Shown here in pieces: positions 40,900-52,673 of a stretch of DNA of 64,000 nt. Numbering within the stretch: position 1 is the stretch's first letter; the number at the start of each line of letters is the position of its first letter. The notes beneath the pieces are model-generated. The model did not search any database and was not told where the DNA came from. It worked only from the letters and a program-made list of their open reading frames with translations. The stretch spans positions 1 through 64,000 of the forward strand of contig JAGXIV010000004.1 in assembly GCA_024635485.1 (NCBI GenBank). Reading direction: 5' to 3'. A program made the position numbers and the translations under genes. The stretch is from a bacterium (GTDB taxonomy: Bacteria; Patescibacteriota; Gracilibacteria; BD1-5; UBA6164).

Positions 40900-41346
40900 A
40901 TGAAACAAGTGAGCGAAAATCCAAATGCACATGTCTTAGATGAGGCATCAAGCATTGCTCAAAAAATTCTTTGAACTCCAGAATCATTAGAATTACTTGG
41001 GTGACATTTTATATCTTATTTATATGAAAGACTGAGTCTTGCCTGAGCAGATGAAATAAAATTAGCTCTCATTTTTCGAGATCTTATTTCAATGCATTTT
41101 GCACTCATAAATATTGACTGAGTTGATTGTGATAAAAGAATACATATAGAAAATGATAAAGAAGATAGACTTGGGTTTCTTGCGTATCAAAATTATCAAA
41201 AAGTGAGCTGAAAATCAGATCCAGTAATAGACGCTCTCACTTTATATATTCAGCAAAGCTTACGCTCATGAAGTGATATTTCTGAAACGACTTCAAAAGT
41301 ATGAGAAGATACTGGAAAAATATTGCACTTTACATGAAACACATAA
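40900..41346 (+). CDS. Orphan helical protein
   Basis: 148 residues, helical N-terminal two thirds (VLDEASSIAQKILGTPESLE, GADEIKLALIFRDLISMHFA) and an acidic Ser/Thr-rich tail. Ten TGA glycines. No family recognised. Second gene of a two-gene unit. Confidence 0.65.
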
Positions 41347-41350
41347 AAAA

Positions 41351-41386
41351 ATAAAAATATCCCACTTGGGATATTTTTATTTTTTG
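41351..41386 (+). terminator. Intrinsic terminator
   Basis: AATAAAAATATCCCA-CT-TGGGATATTTTTATT, T-rich tail. Confidence 0.85.
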
Positions 41387-41437
41387 GTAAAATAGATGGA
41401 TACAATACAAGTATTTTAGTTTTTATTACAAATAAAC

Positions 41438-42586
41438 ATGGTTGGGAATACACTCAGACTCATGCTGACAAGAGGACTCTCTATAATTCGTTGGAATAAT
41501 TTTCCAAGAGTGGTTGATATCAAACAAATGGATAATGTCTGAGCAACACTACATACAGCACTTTTTTTAGCATATGAAGAAGAAAAAATTTCATGAATAG
41601 AAGTTGATAGCCTGTATTTAATGAAAAAAATTATTTTTACATCTTTGGCTGATCTTATTTTGTCTGATATAAACTCGTGAACAAAGGGATACATTAAAAA
41701 ACTCAGTCCAAAAATATTTGAAGAACTCTACGAAAAAGCATATGATTTTTTCCTCAGTAGCGACGCTCCAGATATCCTCAAACAGGACTTTAAAAATACT
41801 TTATCAAGAACAGATAGAGAAAAAGAAGATTTGTTATTTCTCGCAGCAAAAAAATATGTTGGCTATTATGAATGATCCACGAACGCAAGAGTATTTCCAG
41901 ATATGTATGAAGTACCTATGGGAGAAATGAAATCTGAAATTGAAAGACTTTCAAGAGAACTTCCAAGTTTAAAAAAGCTTCTGAGCTCACCAGACTCTGA
42001 GAAATATCTTTCTCATATTTATAGACTAAGTTTTTCTATGAGATGGAATCAATACGGGAGAAATACTCCAATATCTGTCATGAGCCATAAAGTAGTGGTA
42101 GCATATATTTCTTATATAATTGGTATGATAGGAAATGACAAAGGTGAAGAAAATGACATTAAAGATATGATGTTTCGTGCAATCTATCATGATGTACCTG
42201 AAGTCATAACAGGGGATATAATCACTCCTACGAAAAAAGCTGTACCTGGTTTTGTGGAACTTTTAGAGGAGGTTGAAAAAACTATGATGGATGACTATCT
42301 TTTTGGATATATCTCTCCAGAATATAAAAAATATATAGAAAATTTTATTCTAAATCCATTTCAAGGAAATACGTGAAAACTGGTAAAATACGCTGATGTA
42401 TTTTCTGCACTTATCGAGGCAAAAGTCGAGGATAGAATATGAAATCATTTTTTTCATGAAAAATATCAAAATATTTTAGCACATGTATCTCATATAAATC
42501 ATCCTGGAGTTGAATTTTTACTGAAAGAAATACTATTTTATTTTGACTCAACAAGTGATGATAGTATTAGACCAAGTTATCAATAA
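41438..42586 (+). CDS. Tandem HD-domain protein, YfbR-like nucleotidase/hydrolase
   Basis: 382 residues with two YfbR-like HD modules. The first (about 1-150) has the RGLSIIRWNNFPRV helix and DNVGATLHTALFLAYEEE but Ala-Asp in place of the HD pair, so its metal site is lost. The second (about 190-375) is intact: RWNQYGRNTPISVMSHKVVV (His), FRAIYHDVPEVITGDI (His-Asp, Glu) and KYADVFSALIEAK (Asp). YfbR-type enzymes hydrolyse deoxynucleoside 5'-monophosphates. The first copy may serve dimer-like contacts. Confidence 0.88.
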
Positions 42587-42654
42587 CAATTCTTATTGTA
42601 TTCTTATATCATATCAATAAAATAACATTTCAAATTTTCTTTTAACAAAAAACT

Positions 42655-43002
42655 ATGCTCTATATTGCTCTCACTTTTCTCTCTTGAATCGTATCAGGCT
42701 TTCTCTCGATTTGGTTTCGAAGAAAAGAATTACAAAAAAAAATAATCTTGTTGCATAAGCAGTTTTTATCTCAAATAGTTTTTTTTCTTATCTTTTTATA
42801 TATATTTGGACTCTTTTTTAAAAATGTCTCTCTCAATTTACAATTCATAGAACTCAGTTGGATATTTATTTACGTTCTTTTTTCTACGGTAGGATACTAC
42901 GCCGTTCAAGTTTTTTACGAGTATCTAACAGGAAAAAGTCTTTTTGCTACACAAGAAGAAGTGGAAATATATATTAAAAAAATCGAAGAAGAAAATCAAT
43001 AA
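42655..43002 (+). CDS. Small membrane protein with three or four helices
   Basis: 115 residues: an N-terminal helix (LYIALTFLSGIVSGFLSIWF), two central helices (IVFFLIFLYIFGLFF and LSWIFIYVLFSTVGYYAV) and an acidic helical tail (ATQEEVEIYIKKIEEENQ). No family recognised. A terminator begins ten bases after the stop. Confidence 0.7.
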
Positions 43003-43011
43003 AATGAAACA

Positions 43012-43053
43012 TAAAAAAAGCTTCTTTTGCCGTAATGAAAAGATGCTTTTTTT
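43012..43053 (+). terminator. Intrinsic terminator
   Basis: AAAAGC-TT-CTTTT with GAAAAG-AT-GCTTTTTTT, an interrupted stem after the small membrane protein gene. Confidence 0.7.
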
Positions 43054-43193
43054 AAATGAATGTAAGTACCAATTATATATTTGCTGGATGGAAAGATACA
43101 ATTTGCATTTCTATTCCCCAATAGTCCTATATATGACTCGTAACATACTTCATGTACTAGTATTATACCAAGAATTCGTAAGAAATAGGTAAG

Positions 43194-43226
43194 AAAAAGC
43201 TCTGAATTACAGAGCTTTTTTACTTA
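43194..43226. terminator. Second intrinsic terminator
   Basis: AAAAAGCTCTG-AATTA-CAGAGCTTTTTT; ends a 140-base interval without a convincing gene, facing the convergent permease gene. Confidence 0.85.
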
Positions 43227-43251
43227 TTTTTTACATACTATATAGGAAACA

Positions 43252-44478
43252 CTATATACCAGATACTTTAAGAATCAATCAAATTCCAAGCCATAGATAA
43301 GATATGTATGCAAAGTATTTTAAGATATTTTCGAGTGTTTTTCATTTCTCAGCCATTTCTTTCATATATTTCATTTTACTATATTTTATAAGTGCAAGCC
43401 AGAGGATATAAGCAGAAGCTATGAGGAAAAGAATATTTAGGAAAAAAGTATAATTGAGAGTAAAAAACTCATTATCTTGAATGTTGACCTTTGATGGATC
43501 AGGGAGCATTCCTAAAATATTAAAGCCATAATGGAGCAAGAGAGAAGCTATGACAAGAGAAGTAAATAATAAAAAACTTATGAAAAAAGCCATCTTCCAA
43601 CCATAATATTTTGCATTGATCCTTAATACTGGAAAAACAATAAGGTCACTGAATATAAATGCCATAACTCAAGCAAAACTTACTCAATTATTAAATAATA
43701 CTGCAGCAAGCGGAATATTTCCCATCGAACCAATAAATGTTATAAAAGCCATAAATGGACCTATCACTACATGTTCTAAAATTTGAAAGAAACTAAAGTC
43801 AGTATTTCAATTTCATACTCAAATAAAGAGTGTTTCAAAAAAACTTGTTGGAATGAACACAGATACCATTCATGCTACTGTAAAACCAATAGTAACGTCT
43901 TTCCAGACCATTTTCCATTCCATAAGATATTGTTTTCATACTTTTGCCCAATTTTTTTCATCTCGTATTTTTTTTGTGAAACTCATATTTTCTTCTGAGT
44001 CTTGTGTATGTTCATTTTTTCAAAGATTTTTTCGAGCATTTTTGATAAGCTTCTTAGGTCGAATAATACGAATAAGTCACCATGTTATAAGTATAAGCAT
44101 GATTCATCATAGATACTCTCACACAATAAATTGCCAACCTAGGAATATTCCAATTATGATTCCAAGCTCAATAACGAGATTTGTTGAAGCAAGTAAGTAT
44201 GCCATAGAAGAAACAAAACTTGCTCATTTTTGAAAAAGTGATTTTGTCGTAGCGAGTGCAGCAAAACTGCAGGAACTAGAAATAAATCAAAAGAGCGTTC
44301 ATATAAGGACTCATTTTCCTTCTCACTCACCCATTGTTTCTTGCATCTTTTTTTCGGTCACAAAAATCTGAATGAGACTACTTACGAGATATCCAAAAGA
44401 AAAAGCCCAGAGAGCCATCCAAAAAAATCAGAGACTTGTATAAGCTGCTTCTCACCAGAGATAGAAGAAATTATTCAT
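43252..44478 (-). CDS. YraQ/UPF0718 (DUF318) family permease
   Basis: 408 residues with about ten helices. Conserved features are FGFISSSCSFAALATTKSLF (paired Cys in a helix end), the ASTNLVIELGIIIG segment and, in the second half, GPFMAFITFIGSMGNIPLAA and NNGVSFAGVMAFIFSDL. The two halves resemble each other, as is usual for this permease family. Its transported substrate is not established. A basic cytoplasmic loop (about 175-215) separates the halves. Confidence 0.88.
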
Positions 44479-44496
44479 GCTTTAAAGGTTATATAA

Positions 44497-44522
44497 AAAA
44501 AATCTCTGTTTTGAGATTTTAA
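44497..44522 (-). terminator. Intrinsic terminator
   Basis: On the minus strand AAAATCTC-AAAACA-GAGATTTT followed by a T-run; it ends the YdeI-CDGSH transcript before the permease gene. Confidence 0.75.
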
Positions 44523-44529
44523 TTTTTGT

Positions 44530-44628
44530 TTATATAAGAATGAAAATGAGAACAAGACAGATATTTGTCGAAATTTTAGAATTATTTTTCTCTCGATATG
44601 TCCCATAAAAGCGAGTAACTCATTTCAT
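44530..44628 (-). CDS. Possible 32-residue membrane peptide
   Basis: MKGVTRFYGTYREKNNSKIS then a hydrophobic C-terminus (TNICLVLIFILI), stop TAA just before the terminator. Basic N-terminus plus a short hydrophobic tail is the pattern of tail-anchored small proteins. One TGA glycine. Supported only by position and composition. Confidence 0.3.
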
Positions 44629-44673
44629 GTACGAGTATAATAAGGCTCAAATGTAAAAAATCAGTAAGAAATA

Positions 44674-45327
44674 TTAGATTTGTCTTGAATCTGGAAAGTT
44701 TTTATGAGAACCGTCACAACTTGGCATTTTTTGTGAATGACCACAGACACAATCATGCATTCACTTTCACGCGAGTATTCTGGGAAGATATTTTTTAATT
44801 CTATCAGTTCTTGTACTACTTTGTTTTGCAGCTCCAATAAACATGAGATACGCTTTTTGTCTTCATAGAGTAAGTGATTCAAAAGCTATTTTGAATTCTG
44901 GGTCATTATCAAAGAATTCCTTTAATTCATCTGGAACCTCAAGTTCTGAAAGTTTCGTAAACTCTATTTCTTTTCCAGATTTTTCTATTTCAATAGATTC
45001 TTGTATATATTTTTTAATGAATTGAACATTATCTTGAATTTCCTGAATGTCTGTAAACCTCATTTGTCTTCCACCTTGGGTATGTTCTCAAGGTTTTGTG
45101 AGCAAATTTTCAGTATCTTGAATCAGTGATCATTTTATGAAATTAAGAGCACAATGTGGCTTAAAACTACTCACTATGAGTACATTTTTACCATTCAAGG
45201 TATAACAAGCTTGATTCCACTTGAGTTCTTCCTCCAGTCAAGACTCCAAAACAATCTCCCGAAGCAATTTCATCTCCTGTTTCCATCGTGTTTCAGATTC
45301 ATATTTTTTTGTAACTTCTGGATTCAT
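44674..45327 (-). CDS. YdeI/OmpD-associated family protein with C-terminal CDGSH iron-sulfur motif
   Basis: 217 residues. Residues 1-180 match the YdeI (DUF1801-related) family: MNPEVTKKYESETRWKQEMK, LEEELKWNQACYTLNGKNV, the GGRQMRFT motif and the closing LTLGRQKAYLMFI with KQSSTRTDRI. After it comes DCVCGHSQKMPSCDGSH, a complete CDGSH-type C-x-C...C-x3-H motif that binds a [2Fe-2S] cluster in other proteins. YdeI proteins have been linked to antimicrobial-peptide resistance. Divergent from mnmA by 96 bases. Confidence 0.88.
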
Positions 45328-45423
45328 AGTTTCAGAATTTATACAAATAAAATTTATATGTCTTTTTATTGCCTTCATTATAACTTTGTTTACAATAAAG
45401 AAAATGATTTTTAAGATTAAACA

Positions 45424-46474
<1,051 letters not shown>

Positions 46475-46485
<11 letters not shown>

Positions 46486-47338
46486 AATCTCACGTTGAAG
46501 CTAACATATTAAGAGCAAAGAGATGCCTTGATATTTGTCATTTTAATAATATTCTATCATCTTCATCTATTTCGATATCATCCATGAAGCTACTATCAAA
46601 AAATATTTGAAATATTTGAAAAATAATTTGAGCTTTAATTGAGATATTTGTATCAAGCATGTCTATAAAATTTTGAGCCTGATCAGGATTAAGTACATCA
46701 TATTCTGTAGCCATATAAATAAGTTCATCAACTTCATAATCCATGAGTTCTCATCATTGAGTTCCTAAATTTTCTAATATCTGTACTCATTTTATTAAAT
46801 GAATAAAAAATGGATTATCCATTTCTTCGATATATTCATCATATTCTCAATCATTTTCTCGTTCTAGTATTTTTTGTACTGTATTTTTCGTGTCTAATTT
46901 TTTATTTTCTAGTAATAGAATTACTTTTGATCAATAAGGGTTTACTTTTGTTTTTTTTCACAAATCTTCTGCAAGTCTTGTATAGGTATTCCAAGCATAT
47001 TCATAAATAAGTGAATTACATGATACATCAGCAGAATCTTCGTGAATTTCGGTAAAATATCATCAAAAAATGAGTTTTTCGAGGAGTAAAAATATACATT
47101 CAGGTATATCTAAACTTCCATCATAAATACTATTTCTTTCATTCACATTTATTAACTTATATAAATATAAGTATTCAGTAATTTCAATAATATGATTTTC
47201 TCAAAATAATTTATAAATTCATATATTACGAAGTTCAATACTCACGTTTTCAGATAATTTCAAAAATTTATCAAGTATTTTTTCTATTCGTTCAGTTTGT
47301 ATATCTAACTCTAAAAAATTTAATTCCTCTCGACTCAT
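46475..47338 (-). CDS. Orphan protein, third gene of an unknown operon
   Basis: 287 residues, acidic, helical, rich in Ile, Leu, Asn, Asp and Glu. Repeated short segments such as [20 protein letters not shown] and the [20 protein letters not shown] region suggest helical repeats. No signal peptide. Ends inside mnmA on the other strand. Cotranscribed with the next two entries. Family unknown. Confidence 0.68.
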
Positions 47339-47375
47339 TGTATAAAAAATTTAAAATATATCTTTATTCTCTTCC

Positions 47376-49397
47376 TTATTTATTTCTCATCATAAAATCA
47401 AGTACTAGTTTTTCTGTATCACAGTTTGAATCTTGAAAGTACATGACACATTTTTGACCTATTTCTGATATAAAATTTTTATCTTTTATAATTCAAGCTA
47501 GAAGCACATAAGCAAGAATTTTATGTAAGAGTTCTTGAGCTTCTTCTACTCCAAGAATTTCATCAGGAATAAGAGTTCAATGAGTTTCAAGGAAAATTAA
47601 GAAAATATCTATATGTGAAGCAATAACTTCAAAATCATCTTTATCTTGAGAATCATCAGTTAAATCAAGTAAATTATATATATGTCCGTTGAGATCTCAC
47701 TGGAACTCATCTGATTCATCTCAAAATACATAGTTTGAAATCACATCTTTATATCAAGCTGAGCTTCTATATGATATCTGTAAAAGCAATGCTTGTACTT
47801 CTTTTCCATGACTATATGATTCAAACTCTCATGATACAAGTAAATGTGATCAAATAAGACATACTTTTTCAATAATATTTTCTTCATTTAAAATAGTATC
47901 ATTCATATCTTCTAGGTATCAACTTATGAGGTCAAAATAAGGATAGTTTCCTATTATATGTTTTTGTTCTAAACTTTTTTGTGTTAGAGAATGTATAGCA
48001 GTTGCAAGTCTATCAATATCGCTACTATATCATTCGTATTTAGGATTGAGAATAAGATTTCCTTCAATAAATATGTATAAATCTTGAGTATTTTTATAGA
48101 TAATTTTTAGAAACTCATAATAACTATCGAAATATCATAGTAGTGTATCAGCAGATTCTTGTAAGGTATGCAGGATTCAGTCATTTTGATTTGCACGTCA
48201 AAACTCTAAAAGAATAGATTCTTCTACTTGATTATGTATTTTAAAATACTCTAAACACAAGACGAGTAATCAATCTTTAAGAGATATTTCTTGAATTAAT
48301 TCTGACCTCAGAAGATAAGAAAATAGCATAAAAGTTTTTTCTTTTTCATCTGGATTTCAAATTATATCTTCTGGAACACGTATTCATTCTAGCTCTAGAA
48401 ATTCTAAAGCTATTTCTAAATTATCTGAGTGAGTACCTAAGTGTCCATCACGAACTCAATCTATTAATTCCCAGAGGTTCATAGAAAGATTTTCTTGAAA
48501 CCAAGAAAAGTTCTCAGAGCTATCAAGCTCTTGTACATAATCTGAAACTTCTGCAACATAATGTGAATCAAAATTTGCAGCAAAAATTCAAAGAGAAGTA
48601 TATATTTCAAATTGGTCGTCTATTCCATCAAATTCTCAATTCTTCATGGTATGAATTCAAAATTGAAGTAGCTGTTCTCAAATTGGAAGTTGAAGAAGGT
48701 TTCGGTAAAATGCCTTAATTCATTCTTTTGTTTTCCCGCTATTTCATCTGGAATGTATTTTTTTATTTTCTCATAACTTTTGGAGTTCCCAACTTTTATA
48801 CTGTTCTACTAACTTGTTGTATGTTAATATTCTTCTTTTGAAGAGAGGATTGAGTTGAGAACTTTTTCATTCGTATAATATTCAAGGATCAGGAGAAACT
48901 TTTCTCAGTATATCAATAAAAACAGAAAATCATTTCAAAGATTCATGCAACTTATGCTTTATTTCTATTTGAATTTGTTCTGACTTTGGTGGCTCAAGGA
49001 GCTTAATACTTTCTTGTACATCAAATCATTTTTTGAGACTTTCTTGAAATTGTGAACCAAAATCTGTTTCTGAAAATTTACAAAGTTTTTTACAAAGAGA
49101 ATAGACATATCAAAACATATATGGCGTATCATCAAAAAATCACTTCTCTAAGAGATTAAAAAGTATATCTATATTGCTATCTAAATTAATTATATTATTT
49201 TGAGAGCTATAAGTCATTGGAAGAGCTTGCAAAATAATAGCAGCATATCAAGCTCCTCTATATCATTCTTGTTGAAAAGTCATTCATCATTCTAGCTCTT
49301 CTGAAAGATTAGTACAATATCGAACAAACTTATAAATACTGGTTTGTAATTCTAAACTGCTTTCAATAAATCAAGGAGATGTAAGAGAGTCTTTCAT
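47376..49397 (-). CDS. Large orphan helical protein, second gene of an unknown operon
   Basis: 673 residues without a stop, using about forty TGA glycines. It is acidic and helical throughout, with no signal peptide or membrane helix and no motif I recognise. Segment styles (SSELQTSIYKFVRYCTNLS-like helices near the start and many E-x-L-L-x-E repeats) resemble the gene that follows it, so both may be built from divergent helical repeats. Its 5' neighbour encodes a gamma-glutamylcyclotransferase-like protein. Confidence 0.7.
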
Positions 49398-49473
49398 AAT
49401 ACATTGAGATAATCAATTTTTATATTTATTAATATAAAGATATATGAAGTCAAGTAAAGAAAAAAATGATTTT

Positions 49474-50076
49474 TTACTTTTTATCTACTTGATAGGTTGT
49501 TTCATCAAACATTTCTCAAAAATAATCTCAAAATTCATAAGCTCCATTTCTTGAGAAATTATGATAGGGAAGAAATGCGTGTCCATCATTAATTATATAT
49601 TCTTCTTGTGCTGATAATATATATCCTCTCTGAGACTCTTGTAATATTTCTCCACACTTTGCATTTATAGTACTATATTGTGTCTCATAAAGATCATAAA
49701 TAGCTTCTCTTTTTTGATAGGTTTCAAAATCTTTTCTTGTAATACGAATAAGCACTCCATTGACAATATTTTCTGGCTTTCCAGTATACATACAGTTTAA
49801 AACACATACTTTTTCCTTTTGGAGCTCTTTAACCTGTTCAAATGAATATATTCCATATTTTTCCCAATATTTTTTTCTAAATGCTTCAAGGGTTGAATCA
49901 TTGATACTATCTGGTACCATTTTAAGATTATATACTCTTTGAAATCAAGATACTATGACTGTATTGGTTTGTGAAATTTCACCCTCATGAGAAGTAATAT
50001 TCATTATACTTCCATATCATATAAGGTCTATATAGTCTGAGTCACTTGCTATTATTTCTTCCCAAGATGATTTCAT
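49474..50076 (-). CDS. Gamma-glutamylcyclotransferase-like protein
   Basis: 200 residues. The N-terminal GYGSIMNITSHEGEISQTNT resembles the substrate-binding YGSL-x-N-x2-S loop of the GGCT/BtrG/AIG2-like fold, followed by VIVSGFQRVYNLKM (the usual core strand) and ENIVNGVLIRITRKDFETYQ, which matches the V-x-G-x-L-x2-I...D-x2-E...Y pattern including the likely catalytic Glu. Members cyclise gamma-glutamyl peptides or amines. It leads an operon with two large orphans. Confidence 0.7.
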
Positions 50077-50222
50077 TATTGTGTATTAGGTATTTATTAT
50101 AACGAGTATATTAATATTTTAGAATATTTAAAAATTTTATTAAAACATATTTTTATATTTTGACAATTTTTATAAAAAAAGTATTTTAAACATATAGTGG
50201 TATTAAATTTATTGAAAAGATT

Positions 50223-51164
50223 ATGAATATACATACTTTGGATCAAAATAAATATTTAGAGGTATGAAATATTTTAAAAAGTAGATATTTTTTAAGGTTT
50301 CTTCAAAATTATCAACAAGCGAGAAATAATGGTCATAAAAAAAGTTATAAAAATTTTCCTAAAGTTTGAAGAAGTACATTTACAGATGAGTTTTATTCGG
50401 ATATTGAAAATATATTTTGAGACACAACAGAATTAAAAAATTTTTTAAGAGAATTTAGGGAAGAAATGCTTTCTTTTCCAGAAATTTGGAATGAAATGAA
50501 TGCTTGAATATCAAATGAAGAATTTATAAATGCAGTGATGAATTTTTTGTGAATATATTTAGAATTATGACAGGGAGAGTTTTCAATTAAGGAAATATGT
50601 AGATGAAAAATTGACCAACTCATTTCAGCAGGGAAAGAAACTACAAATGATATAAATGGATTAAATATTCCACAGTCACTACAATTATGAAGAGAACATT
50701 GATTATTTCCTATTGACTCTGAGTGAGAAATAATTTTTTTCTTATCAAAAGAATTTGCATGATTTAATGTTACTCGACAGTTCTCCGATCAAATTGCCAC
50801 TGTGGCAAGAAATTGAGAATTACTTGAAATTCATAATCCAAAATTTATACTCATTTGAGAAAATGACAGCAGAGAAATTTCTCTACAAAAAATGGAACTT
50901 CTTGATTTATTTCTCAATATATATAGAGCTTTACATGGAAAATTAGATGAGGATTATACAATTAGCAGTGAATCAATGGATAAATATGCTGATTTTGTAT
51001 ACAACTGGATTTACTCTCAAGATGATAGATCATATGAGCCGTGAAAAGATATATTTATCCAACAAGAATGAAAATGGTGAGATATGTTTGAGCACTTTTT
51101 ATTAGAAAATATTGAAATTCTCAGTGAAAAAACGAGAAGAGCCACACTTACTATTATAAAATAA
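50223..51164 (+). CDS. Orphan soluble protein
   Basis: 313 residues, acidic and helical. Landmarks: NYQQARNNGHKKSYKNFPKV near the start, a Gly-rich QSLQLGREHGLFPIDSEGEI, and ARNGELLEIHNPKFILIGEN. About twenty TGA glycines. No family recognised. Divergent from the GGCT-like operon with a 146-base AT-rich gap, ended by a terminator. Confidence 0.7.
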
Positions 51165-51197
51165 AAGAACTTCACATTGAAGTTCTTTTATTTTATT
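51158..51197. terminator. Bidirectional intrinsic terminator
   Basis: AAATAAAAGAACTTCA-CAT-TGAAGTTCTTTTATTT between the orphan gene and convergent trxB. Confidence 0.9.
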
Positions 51198-51206
51198 TTA
51201 AATGTT

Positions 51207-52109
51207 TTAGCCTCGAAGAATATCTTCATGGATACTGTCAGCTGCGAGACATCCCTCTGCTGCAGACATAATCGTTTGTTTAAATTTATTTGAATTCGTT
51301 GTTACATCTCAAGCAGCGTAGAGTCCAGGAATAGAAGTTGCTTGTCTTTTATCAACTACGAGACAATTCTCATCATCCACTTTTGGATTCATATGAGAAA
51401 CGAGATTAATAGATGGATCTGACCCGATGGCAACAAAAAAACCATCTATTTTAAGCTCTCTTCCACTCTTGAGTACCGCTTTTTCTAAAAACATACTTCA
51501 TTCAATATGATCAACTTCTTCCTTGAGTACGAGTTCAATATTTTCTTTTTTCTTTACCTGATCAAGCCAGATATCCTCAGCTCTAAATGTATCTTTTCGG
51601 TGAACAATATATACTCTATTACAAAGTTCTGAGAGATACAATGCTTCTGTAAGCGCAGTATTCCCTCAACCTACAATGGCAATATCTCGCCCTTTAAAAA
51701 ACATCCCATCACAAGTTGCACAGTAGCTCACTCATTTTCCAAGAAACTCTTGTTCCCCAGGGATTCAAAGTTTTCTATAGGTATTTCATGTTGCAAGTAT
51801 TACAAATCGAGTGGTGAATTCTTTATTGGTTGTTTTAATGCAAAAACCACCGTCAATTTGATTGATGCTATCTACGGTATCTTGCAGTATATCACTACCA
51901 GAGAGCTCAGCTTGTTCTTTGAAACTGTCCATTATTTCTTTCCCACTTGCAGAAATAACTCAAGGCCAGTTCTCAACTTTGTGACTGGTAGCAAGTGCTC
52001 CACCTGGTTGAGCTCCTATAACTACATTATGTATCTTGTATCTACTTGCATACATCCCTGCTGGGAGTCAAGCACTTCCTGCTCCTACTACTATTAGTTC
52101 GTAATCCAT
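51207..52109 (-). CDS. trxB: Thioredoxin-disulfide reductase
   Basis: 300 residues, the size of low-molecular-weight TrxB. FAD motif VVGAGSAGLPAGMYASR, redox pair in SYCATCDGMFF, NAD(P) motif IVGGGNTALTEA, HRKDTFRAEDIW, and the end IPGLYAAGDVTT. It reduces thioredoxin with NAD(P)H. In this window it is the natural source of electrons for the CcdA-thioredoxin fusion and MsrB, although unlinked. The redox motif CATC replaces the commoner CAT(V/I)C spacing and is intact. Several FAD-site glycines are TGA. Confidence 0.95.
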
Positions 52110-52180
52110 TTTCGTGTGTAATCAATTATAATGGATGTAATTATAATAATAATACCTTGTAAAGAAAGAGTAATATCTCA

Positions 52181-52390
52181 CTATTTTTTTTCTAATGCTC
52201 TTTGAAGCATATCTAATCTTGATATTTTAAATGCTACAGTTTCATCATCCATGTAAATTCCACTATTGAGAGCATCTTCTTGCCCACGTACAAGATCAAG
52301 AATTATATCTTTTGTTGCATTTCTTACACTCTCAGGAGCTCTCATAACAGTTGGAGCTATAAGTACATCATTTGGGGTATCTAAACTCAT
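52181..52390 (-). CDS. Small orphan protein
   Basis: 69 residues: MSLDTPNDVLIAPTVMRAPE then a helical amphipathic stretch (VRNATKDIILDLVRGQEDAL) and a basic end. No TGA. Soluble. A possible partner of the aromatic-rich leader and terminator just upstream (52409-52547). No family recognised. Confidence 0.65.
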   Translation of the reverse strand: MSLDTPNDVLIAPTVMRAPESVRNATKDIILDLVRGQEDALNSGIYMDDETVAFKISRLDMLQRALEKK

Positions 52391-52408
52391 TATTTCAATA
52401 ATTATTAA

Positions 52409-52441
52409 TAAAAAAAAAGTTCTTCTGGATTAGAAGAACTT
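52409..52441 (-). terminator. Strong intrinsic terminator upstream of the 69-residue gene
   Basis: On the minus strand AAGTTCTTCT-AATCC-AGAAGAACTT followed by eight T, 20 bases before the ATG at 52390. It sits in leader position, so it could be an attenuator or the end of a small upstream transcript. Confidence 0.75.
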
Positions 52442-52463
52442 GTGTTTGCTTTTAAATTGTGTT

Positions 52464-52547
52464 TTAAAGACTAAAAGAAATCCTTCCATTTTTTTGGTTG
52501 AAAAAATAAAAGAAGAAGTTCCAAGAAATGTTCACAACGCTTTGCAT
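52464..52547 (-). CDS. Possible aromatic-rich leader peptide
   Basis: 27 codons: MQSVVNISWNFFFYFFNQ followed by KNGRISFSL and TAA. The cluster WNFFFYFF recalls Phe leader peptides, and a strong terminator follows 23 bases after its stop. The expected anti-terminator pairing was not identified, and the downstream gene has no known link to aromatic amino acids. Low confidence. Confidence 0.3.
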   Translation of the reverse strand: MQSVVNISWNFFFYFFNQKNGRISFSL

Positions 52548-52673
52548 GAATCTTTGTGTTTAAAAATACAAGTATAGGATATTTGAAAGACCGAAATTGT
52601 CAAAAATTTCTTCTCTTCTTACAATTTCTGTGTAAAATACTCTTTTAGAACTACAAAAATAATAAAAATATTT

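Noticed and set aside
43004-43192. 62-codon reading frame starting ATG AAA CAT after the small membrane protein gene
   Set aside because: It begins inside a terminator hairpin, contains no TGA glycine and has no protein-like features; more likely non-coding.
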